Of a DNA stretch of 6,293 nt, positions 1-4,610 are shown one piece after another. The stretch is from Deltaproteobacteria bacterium (GTDB lineage: Bacteria; Myxococcota_A; SURF-8), in NCBI GenBank assembly GCA_029570245.1, contig JAKQSH010000357.1, forward strand, positions 1 through 6,293. The letters run 5' to 3'. Position 1 is the stretch's first letter; each line of letters opens with the position of its first letter. Made by a program: the position numbers and the translations under genes. Below the pieces are notes generated by a model, which had not been told where the DNA came from, did no database searches, and saw only the letters and a program-made list of their open reading frames with translations.

Positions 1-2
1 CG

Positions 3-1331
3 GCGGAATACCCTGGCGGTATATATTCTTTCGAGGCTTCGTTCTGCGAAGCTGACGGGATGCGTACTTTCTCGGTGAAAGATCAAAAATGCAACAACGC
101 GCGCGATTGTGAATCGGATAATGTGCCTGAATATGACGGCAAAATTGACGACTGTCAGGCGTCGGTATTCGATTATGATGCGCAGAATCGCACCGGAGCT
201 CAGAAAATGGATCGTTCATGCAATGGAGAAAATACCTACTGCAGAATCTTTGTCTGGGGTGAGAACGAACTGTGGGAGAAATACGGCGATGACGCCGATT
301 GTGATGGAACAGCCGAATCGGGCTGCATGTGGAGGTTTTTTGACGGGCGCGGCAACATAATAAAATATGAAGAAAGTCAGGACTGTTCCGAAAACATCGA
401 CTCTTGTTCAAGTTTGGATTTTGAGTACGATAAGGACGGCAATCTTATCGAATATACACGCGACTATGAATGCGATGAAATAAAGGATGAATGCACTTCA
501 TATCGCTATGACGAACACGGAAAATTGACTGAGATCGGCCGGGATGACGGTTGCGACGGCAACCCCGATCTGACCTGTTACGATCGGGATTATACCTCGG
601 ATGGCTATGTAAGCAGAGAATGCGCTAATAGCGGTTGCGATGCGACAAGCATGTATTGCGATACAATGGAATACGACGATTCCGGTAATGTTCTTTTCGA
701 AAAAGAATGCTCCTCTTTAATGGGCGGCAGCGAATGCTCCTGCTATAATTATCGCTATGATGGAAAATCAAACTTGATAAGCGAAGAGCTTGACGAAAAT
801 TGCGATGGCGTTGCAGACTGGTCCTGCAAAAAGTGGGAATACGACGAGCAGGGCAGGTTGACTGGGCAGCAGTTCGATTACAATTGCGACGGTGTTGATG
901 ACGCGGACTGTTTAAGTATTGTATATGACAATAAGGGCAGAGAATTAAAGCGGAAGTTCGATGACGACTGCGTCGGGCAATCGAGCGTCTGCTATTTCAC
1001 AGACTACGACGATTCAGGCAACAAAATTTCATATATCGTAAACGCAAAATGCGACGGCAAGGCCGAATTCTGCCGCGCCTGGACATTCGATGAGCAGAAC
1101 CGCCGCAGCGGAGAAACTTTCGATGCCTTGTGCGACGGCGTAATCGACTATTGTTTTGTATGGACGCATGCGGAAGGCGGACGTGAACACGAAAAATTCG
1201 ATTACATGTGTGACGGCGCGCCGGAAATATGCATAATCGGCACTCAAGACGGCTTCGGAAGTGTATTTTCAGACTATGACCTCAATTGCGACGGCGTGGC
1301 CGATCAGAAGCAAAAGGCTTCAGGTTTTTGA
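3..1331 (+). CDS. Cysteine-rich YD-like tandem-repeat protein, probably secreted (5' end outside window)
   Basis: The reading frame is open from the first bases of the window, with no stop before the first in-frame ATG at 60. The sequence upstream of that ATG (including SFCEADG) already looks like repeat material, so ATG 60 is probably internal and the gene starts outside. The visible part encodes about 442 residues. Numbered from ATG 60, residues 37-419 are a tandem array of 26-29-residue units with consensus YDxxGxLxxxxDxxCDGxxDxC. The first half resembles YD/RHS repeats; the second half resembles a DxNxDGxxD calcium-binding loop with a Cys inside it. The paired cysteines would suit disulfides in an oxidising compartment, so export is inferred; the N-terminus is not visible. 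No transmembrane segment, sorting signal or enzymatic domain is seen. The C-terminus ends on a last half-unit followed by QKQKASGF. The function is unknown; adhesion or a surface-structural role is only a guess. A GNAT gene follows 12 bases downstream. Confidence 0.85.
   Translation, partial: AEYPGGIYSFEASFCEADGMRTFSVKDQKCNNARDCESDNVPEYDGKIDDCQASVFDYDAQNRTGAQKMDRSCNGENTYCRIFVWGENELWEKYGDDADCDGTAESGCMWRFFDGRGNIIKYEESQDCSENIDSCSSLDFEYDKDGNLIEYTRDYECDEIKDECTSYRYDEHGKLTEIGRDDGCDGNPDLTCYDRDYTSDGYVSRECANSGCDATSMYCDTMEYDDSGNVLFEKECSSLMGGSECSCYNYRYDGKSNLISEELDENCDGVADWSCKKWEYDEQGRLTGQQFDYNCDGVDDADCLSIVYDNKGRELKRKFDDDCVGQSSVCYFTDYDDSGNKISYIVNAKCDGKAEFCRAWTFDEQNRRSGETFDALCDGVIDYCFVWTHAEGGREHEKFDYMCDGAPEICIIGTQDGFGSVFSDYDLNCDGVADQKQKASGF
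168..1328 (+). repeat. Protein-level tandem repeat array, about 14 units of about 28 codons
   Basis: The leading cysteine of successive units falls at residues 54, 81, 109, 138, 165, 193, 217, 248, 276, 304, 331, 358, 384 and 410 (numbering from ATG 60), so the period is 26-29 residues or roughly 84 bases. A second cysteine follows after 6-7 residues in most units, for example C54/C61, C81/C89, C248/C256, C276/C284 and C358/C365. Unit 7 is irregular (C217, C226 and an extra C228). The last unit lacks its second cysteine. Units 8, 9 and 14 fit DxNxDGxxD exactly (D245, N247, D249, D253 in unit 8). The units have diverged at DNA level, so this is an old array rather than a recent expansion. Confidence 0.85.
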
Positions 1332-1343
1332 TGGAGTTGTAAA

Positions 1344-1898
1344 ATGATTGAAGGACGCAACATTATACTGCGCGCCATGCGCGCCGGAGATATAGAGCCT
1401 GTCTGTCGTTTAACCGAACACGTGCTCGAATCGGGCGAATACTGGCCGCTGCGCATGGTCAGCGAATTGCAGATGCGTAAGAAATTCGAAGAAAACGGCA
1501 TGCTCGGAGATGACGAAAGCATGCTGCTTATTACGGACAAAGCCGGAAACATTCTAGGCAACATAGGTTTCTTCAAGTTCATGCATTACGCCGAAGGTTA
1601 CGAAATCGGCTATCGAATTTACGCACCGCAGGAACGCGGCAAAGGTTACATGACCGAAGCTCTGCGGATTTTTTCGGCGTGGCTTTTCGAACTCAAGCCG
1701 CTGCCGCGCCTGCAGGTCAACGTGCTCGAAGGCAACGACGCCAGCGCGCGGGTGGCCGAGAAGGCCGGATATTCCTACGAAGGGACTCTGCGCAGACTGG
1801 TATTCTCTCATGGTCGCTATCACAACCTGCGCATGTATTCGCTGCTGCGCGAAGAATGCCCGACGCTGTCCGAAGCAATATCGAACGGCAACGTCTGA
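1344..1898 (+). CDS. GNAT family N-acetyltransferase, RimJ/RimL type
   Basis: This 184-residue protein has the GNAT fold signature and should transfer an acetyl group from acetyl-CoA to an amine. The N-terminus (MIEGRNIILRAM) matches the first strand of the RimJ/RimL-like branch. The acetyl-CoA pyrophosphate-binding loop is R98-G99-K100-G101-Y102, preceded by the strand EIGYRIYAPQ. The second CoA-contact motif is N131-DASARVAEKAGY, followed by EGTLRR, as is usual in this branch. The length is normal for the family. The start is set by a GGAG at 1333-1336, seven bases before the ATG. The gene begins 12 bases after the repeat-protein stop, so the two are probably co-transcribed. The substrate cannot be told: RimJ/RimL homologues acetylate ribosomal protein N-termini, antibiotics or small amines. 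A role in modifying the upstream protein is possible but has no direct support. Confidence 0.9.
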   Translation: MIEGRNIILRAMRAGDIEPVCRLTEHVLESGEYWPLRMVSELQMRKKFEENGMLGDDESMLLITDKAGNILGNIGFFKFMHYAEGYEIGYRIYAPQERGKGYMTEALRIFSAWLFELKPLPRLQVNVLEGNDASARVAEKAGYSYEGTLRRLVFSHGRYHNLRMYSLLREECPTLSEAISNGNV

Positions 1899-1924
1899 AG
1901 GTCAGAATACCGCCCCGTAACGGG

Positions 1925-1938
1925 CTGTTGTAAAACAG
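1925..1938 (+). terminator. Small hairpin after the GNAT gene, weak terminator candidate
   Basis: CTGTT and AACAG form a perfect 5-bp stem around a GTAA loop, 27 bases after the GNAT stop. A GC-rich imperfect hairpin (GCCC...GGGC, about 1912-1925) abuts it. No T-run follows, so intrinsic termination would be inefficient at best. Confidence 0.25.
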
Positions 1939-1943
1939 ACTTA

Positions 1944-1965
1944 TTGCCAATTACGCTTGCCAATT
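1944..1965. repeat. Two direct copies of TTGCCAATT, possible regulatory site
   Basis: TTGCCAATT occurs at 1944-1952 and again at 1957-1965, a perfect 9-base direct repeat with a 13-base period. It lies about 60-85 bases upstream of the -35 box of the lipoprotein promoter candidate. Direct repeats at near-helical spacing can bind a regulator, but no known operator is recognised here. The rest of the 1899-2142 intergenic stretch holds the hairpin, the promoter and the TTGACAT repeats; no small ORF with a convincing ribosome binding site was seen in it. Confidence 0.35.
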
Positions 1966-2027
1966 CTCATGTGTTGACATTTACACACAATAAATTGCAT
2001 TTCCGTCTAACCAGAAGGTAATGCCGT

Positions 2028-2057
2028 TTGACATGCACAGGTTGAGCATTACATAAT
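2028..2057 (+). promoter_or_regulatory. Sigma70-like promoter for the acidic lipoprotein gene
   Basis: A consensus -35 box TTGACA (2028-2033) is followed, after 18 bases, by a -10 box CATAAT (2052-2057), one mismatch from TATAAT. Transcription would start near 2064, giving a leader of about 80 bases before ATG 2143. The upstream ATG at 2062 coincides with the predicted start of transcription, which argues against its use as the start codon. Confidence 0.6.
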
Positions 2058-2142
2058 CATAATGCCTCATTCGGTTCTATCTGAGTCTGAGAAAATGTTC
2101 CGCCATAGCGGGCGCTCATGCGGTTTTCAAAGGAGAACGGCC

Positions 2143-2802
2143 ATGAAGAAATTCCTGCCATCGCTCATACTGTCGTTTCTCGTACTGCTGTCTCTCAGTG
2201 CCTGCCTTTCCGATTCTGATGAGGGGCTTATCGGCGGCGATGGCGTGGATGTGCCCGAACAGGAATCCGAGTTGGACGCGGGTGCAGGCGACGGAGATAT
2301 GCTCGGTGATGAAGACGGCGATTCCTTTGAGCACGAATCCGAACTGGAGCCGGAAAATTCCGACGACGACACCGAAGCTGGTTTCGAAGTGGAACCCGAT
2401 TCGGAACCGGAGGCCGAAGCGGATGTCGTATCGGAACTGGATATGGAAAGCGACATCCTTGATCAGGAATGGAACTGCGCCGAAGAAGATTCCGATTCGG
2501 AATGGGAAGGCTATATTCCGTCGGGGCTGCAACTTTCACCGGATTATATCGAGGCTCTGGTGGAAGAAGATTCGTCGCACGTCGTCAGGCCGACTTATAA
2601 GCTTACCAACTATACCGGACGGGATATCGACATCCTGCGCGTTGTGGTGCTTGAAAATTCGGACGACATAGTCGATTTCGCACAGATGCCGGATTTTCCC
2701 GCGACCATTCCCGACAACGGCACGCTTGAATTCGAAGTCGGAATAAGGCGATCTGGCGCGCTGCGGACTATGCCTGGATGCCGTGGGGCGCCACACGCAT
2801 AA
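2143..2802 (+). CDS. Highly acidic outer-membrane-type lipoprotein with a partial Ig/Hydin-like domain
   Basis: The protein has 219 residues from ATG 2143, chosen because an AGGAG (2131-2135) sits seven bases upstream and the product then begins with a classic lipoprotein signal: MKK, a hydrophobic core, and lipobox L18-S19-A20-C21. Residue +2 is Leu, not Asp, so outer-membrane sorting by Lol is expected. Residues 24-122 are an acidic low-complexity linker with 43 Asp/Glu in 99 residues; no Lys or Arg occurs between residues 4 and 148. The linker contains near-copies EQESEL (39-44) and EHESEL (63-68). Residues 147-199 (TYKLTNYTGRDIDILRVVVLEN through TLEFEV, abbreviated) resemble the first strands of an ASPM/SPD-2/Hydin-type beta domain with its usual P-x-x-I-P-x-x-x-x-L-x-F ending. 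The domain then stops after a basic tail unlike the family. The gene may be truncated or frameshifted. Exact role unknown; surface attachment of a binding domain is inference. Confidence 0.8.
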   Translation: MKKFLPSLILSFLVLLSLSACLSDSDEGLIGGDGVDVPEQESELDAGAGDGDMLGDEDGDSFEHESELEPENSDDDTEAGFEVEPDSEPEAEADVVSELDMESDILDQEWNCAEEDSDSEWEGYIPSGLQLSPDYIEALVEEDSSHVVRPTYKLTNYTGRDIDILRVVVLENSDDIVDFAQMPDFPATIPDNGTLEFEVGIRRSGALRTMPGCRGAPHA

Positions 2803-2806
2803 GCTG

Positions 2807-2837
2807 GGCGCATTGATGCGCCGGTCTGGTCAGACCG
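2807..2837. terminator. Two adjacent perfect hairpins between convergent genes, candidate bidirectional terminator
   Basis: GGCGCA-TTGA-TGCGCC (2807-2822) and CGGTCT-GGTC-AGACCG (2822-2837) are perfect 6-bp stems with 4-base loops that share base 2822. They lie just after the lipoprotein stop (2802) on one strand and overlap the ybaK stop codon (2830-2832) on the other. The position fits a bidirectional terminator. Neither side has a T-run, so factor-dependent or weak termination, or an mRNA 3'-end stabilising role, is equally possible. Confidence 0.45.
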
Positions 2838-3294
2838 CCAGGTCTTCCACGCGGGCTTCAAGTGCGTCGCGCAGATCGGTCGGTCTCATAAATGCGATAC
2901 ATCCCCGGCGACCGCCGTTGACGCCGACTTTTTCGAAATCGAGCAGGCTTTTGTGCAACCAGACTTTCATTCTTTTCGCCGTTCCGAATGGGCTGATTCC
3001 GCCCACCAGATAGCCGGTCTGTTTTTCGGCTTCCTCCTGGGTAGCCATGCGGGCCGACTTGACAGCGGCGGCGCGCGCCAGATTTTTAAGCGACAGTTCA
3101 ATATGCCCCGGCATGCAGCACAGCACGAAGCTGTTGTCCGACAGCGCCACCACCAGCGTTTTTATCATGGCCTCAAGCGGCCAGTTCAGCGCCTCGGCGG
3201 CGAACTCGGCGCCTTTGATCTTTAAATCATACTCACGAATTTCGAAGGGTATTTTCTTCTGTTTCAAAAAGCGCATGGCGGCTGTGACCGACAT
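2830..3294 (-). CDS. ybaK: Cys-tRNA(Pro)/Cys-tRNA(Cys) deacylase YbaK/EbsC
   Basis: This cytoplasmic trans-editing enzyme hydrolyses cysteine mischarged onto tRNA(Pro) by prolyl-tRNA synthetase. The 154-residue product matches the family length (about 155-160). It carries the family signature GYLVGGISPFG at 94-104, the catalytic lysine in the motif MIKTLV (K45), and the C-terminal NGGRRG loop (126-131). The frame runs on to 3447, but that extension is not conserved-looking. The start chosen is the ATG at 3294-3292, preceded by GGAG and six A residues. An ATG 12 bases upstream (3306) gives MEKK as an alternative start. The gene stands alone on the minus strand, convergent with the lipoprotein gene and divergent from the cytochrome operon. 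A candidate promoter lies at 3359-3387. Confidence 0.93.
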   Translation of the reverse strand: MSVTAAMRFLKQKKIPFEIREYDLKIKGAEFAAEALNWPLEAMIKTLVVALSDNSFVLCCMPGHIELSLKNLARAAAVKSARMATQEEAEKQTGYLVGGISPFGTAKRMKVWLHKSLLDFEKVGVNGGRRGCIAFMRPTDLRDALEARVEDLAV

Positions 3295-3324
3295 TTTTTT
3301 CTCCATTTTCCCGCCGTTACGGCG

Positions 3325-3351
3325 CACATCGTGCACCGTCGATGTGTTTTT
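3325..3351 (+). terminator. Hairpin plus T5, antisense to the ybaK leader
   Basis: CACATCG (3325-3331) and CGATGTG (3340-3346) form a perfect 7-bp stem with an 8-base loop, followed on the plus strand by TTTTT (3347-3351). This has the form of an intrinsic terminator for plus-strand transcripts, although no plus-strand gene ends here; it could stop read-through that would run antisense across ybaK. On the minus strand the same hairpin would lie almost at the 5' end of the predicted ybaK mRNA, where it could protect the transcript or affect translation. Confidence 0.4.
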
Positions 3352-3358
3352 GCCGGAT

Positions 3359-3387
3359 ATGATAACTCTGCCTGAATGCATTGTACA
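3359..3387 (-). promoter_or_regulatory. Candidate sigma70-like promoter for ybaK
   Basis: Read on the minus strand, TGTACA (3387-3382; 4 of 6 to TTGACA) is followed after 17 bases by TATCAT (3364-3359; 5 of 6 to TATAAT). Transcription would start near 3352, about 58 bases before the ybaK ATG. No other candidate in the divergent region fits better for this direction. Confidence 0.45.
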
Positions 3388-3420
3388 GTCATTCTCGCCG
3401 CCATGTGGTGTGACGTTTTT

Positions 3421-3438
3421 CTGCCGGAACTCCGGCAG
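3421..3438. promoter_or_regulatory. Perfect hairpin/palindrome immediately upstream of the operon -35 box
   Basis: CTGCCGG and CCGGCAG form a perfect 7-bp inverted repeat around AACT, ending three bases before the -35 box at 3441. A T5 tract precedes it on the plus strand and no T-run follows it, so it is a poor plus-strand terminator. Its place between divergent promoters would suit an operator, but it matches no operator known to me. Confidence 0.35.
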
Positions 3439-3440
3439 CC

Positions 3441-3469
3441 TTGACACCTGCTGGCCCGCATGTTATTGA
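3441..3469 (+). promoter_or_regulatory. Candidate promoter for the cytochrome-engB-rimI-pyrK operon
   Basis: A consensus -35 TTGACA (3441-3446) is followed after 17 bases by TATTGA (3464-3469), a weak -10 box with three of six matches. An extended -10 TG at 3461-3462 in the correct register compensates. Transcription would start near 3476, about 40 bases before the GTG start of the cytochrome gene. Confidence 0.45.
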
Positions 3470-3514
3470 AAGCAAGATAATTTTCCTGTTTCAACGAACG
3501 AAAAGGACAGGCAA

Positions 3515-3973
3515 GTGTTTCGCAGAACAGCAGCAATTCTGACAGTCTTTCTTATCTTCGCGGCGGCGGGCGCGTTGCTTGAAAGCGCCGATCGCGGCGA
3601 AGTGGGCGCGGACAACTGCGGCGTATGCCATCAGGCTCAATATCAGGCCTGGGTGAACGACCCGCATTCCAAGGCATTCTCGATACTTACTCCAGAACAG
3701 CGCAAAGACCCCAGGTGCCTGCGCTGTCATACCATGTCGGGTGCGGAAGGTCTGCAGGGTGTGCAGTGCGAAATCTGTCACGGCAGCGGAAAATATTATT
3801 CGCGCGATTATATAATGAAAGACGTAAAACTGGCCGAAGCCGTCGGCTTGAAACCCCGCAACCTGTCGGAATGCGTCAACTGTCATACCGACGAAGCGCC
3901 ATGCGTCAGGCCGTTCAATGCCGAAGAAGCCTGGCAGAGGCTTAAGCATTCTAAAACCGGCGGCGCGCACTGA
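3515..3973 (+). CDS. Periplasmic tetraheme c-type cytochrome, cytochrome c554-like
   Basis: The 152-residue protein begins at a GTG (3515) with AGGA at 3504-3507 seven bases upstream. Residues 1-25 form a signal peptide or membrane anchor (MFRR followed by a hydrophobic stretch to about residue 22). Four CxxCH motifs bind covalent haem: CGVCH (35-39), CLRCH (68-72), CEICH (85-89) and CVNCH (120-124). The first motif followed by Q-Y-x-x-W and PHSKAF (50-55) is the pattern of the cytochrome c554 / multihaem 'CxxCH...W...SxHA' group, with H51 a possible distal ligand. It should carry electrons in the periplasm; the partner is unknown. It is the first gene of a plus-strand operon with engB 40 bases downstream, an unusual neighbour for a respiratory protein. 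An additional C130 near the C-terminus has no CxxCH partner. Haem attachment machinery is not encoded here. Confidence 0.92.
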   Translation: MFRRTAAILTVFLIFAAAGALLESADRGEVGADNCGVCHQAQYQAWVNDPHSKAFSILTPEQRKDPRCLRCHTMSGAEGLQGVQCEICHGSGKYYSRDYIMKDVKLAEAVGLKPRNLSECVNCHTDEAPCVRPFNAEEAWQRLKHSKTGGAH

Positions 3974-4013
3974 AATTCCGCCGGATTGCAGATACCCTGA
4001 AATCGGATTTCAT

Positions 4014-4610
4014 ATGAAAATTAAAACCGTTGAATTCATAAAAGGCGTTACCAGCTTCAACGCGCTTCCAAGCGGAATGCAGCCGGAAATCGCTTTCGCC
4101 GGACGTTCGAATGTCGGCAAATCTTCCATGCTGAACTCTCTTCTGGGGCGACAGAAAATTGCCAAAGTATCCAAAACTCCGGGGCGCACGCGCGAAATCA
4201 ATTTCTTTTCCATCAACGAATGCGCACGCTTTGTAGACCTGCCGGGGTACGGATTCGCCAAAGCCGCCGGAGCCACGCGGGCCCTGTGGGCGCCGCTGAT
4301 TCTGCGTTATCTGTCCGAGCGCGAACAGCTGCGCGCAGTTGTGCTCATACTGGATGTGCGCCGCACTCCCAACGACGAAGACCTGGCGCTGGTGGACCTG
4401 TTGCGCGAATACGGCGTAAACATTATTCCGGTTGCCGGAAAAAGCGACAAGCTTCCGCTGCAGCAGCGCCAGAAACAGATAAATATTATCGCCGACACTC
4501 TGCATCTCATGCCACACGACATTCTTCAGTTTTCGGCTCTGAGCGGAGCGGGGCGCGACAAATTGTGGCAGGTTATCGACATGTTCATTAAATCCGACCC
4601 AGGGGCCTGA
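4014..4610 (+). CDS. engB: Ribosome biogenesis GTP-binding protein EngB (YsxC/YihA)
   Basis: EngB is an essential GTPase in many bacteria that acts in large (50S) ribosomal subunit assembly. The 198-residue product has the family length. GTPase motifs occur in order: G1 GRSNVGKSS (30-38), the G2 region KTPGRTREINFF (54-65), G3 DLPGYG (75-80), and G5 SALSGAG (174-180). The G4 motif, normally TKxD in this family, reads G142-K143-S144-D145, so the first residue is changed. The start at ATG 4014 fits the family N-terminus; the ribosome binding site is weak (GGA at 4005-4007). The frame extends upstream to 3918, but that part overlaps the cytochrome gene and is not EngB-like. The stop TGA overlaps the next ATG by one base (TGATG), implying translational coupling. 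Confidence 0.96.
   Translation: MKIKTVEFIKGVTSFNALPSGMQPEIAFAGRSNVGKSSMLNSLLGRQKIAKVSKTPGRTREINFFSINECARFVDLPGYGFAKAAGATRALWAPLILRYLSEREQLRAVVLILDVRRTPNDEDLALVDLLREYGVNIIPVAGKSDKLPLQQRQKQINIIADTLHLMPHDILQFSALSGAGRDKLWQVIDMFIKSDPGA

Noticed and set aside
60..62. ATG at 60 as the true start of the repeat protein
   Set aside because: The frame stays open to the window edge, the residues before it look like repeat material, and no ribosome binding site precedes it.
168..1328. CRISPR or DNA-level tandem repeat
   Set aside because: The period is visible in protein only; the DNA units are too diverged and code in one frame.
1974..2002. First TTGACA (1974) as a separate promoter
   Set aside because: The best -10 candidates at 15-17 base spacing match TATAAT at three or fewer positions.
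2062..2142. 27-codon N-terminal extension of the lipoprotein from ATG 2062
   Set aside because: It would bury the signal peptide, it lies at the predicted transcription start, and ATG 2143 has a strong AGGAG at proper spacing.
2116..2539. Minus-strand open frames opposite the lipoprotein (one Ser-rich, 109 residues)
   Set aside because: These are shadows: the acidic GAN/TCN codon bias of the real gene keeps the other strand open and produces Ser-rich or Arg-rich translations without ribosome binding sites.
3295..3447. 51-codon N-terminal extension of YbaK
   Set aside because: YbaK proteins are about 155-160 residues and the extension overlaps the promoter and hairpin; the ATG at 3294 has its own GGAG.
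3918..4013. 32-codon N-terminal extension of EngB
   Set aside because: It overlaps the cytochrome gene, and the family start fits ATG 4014.
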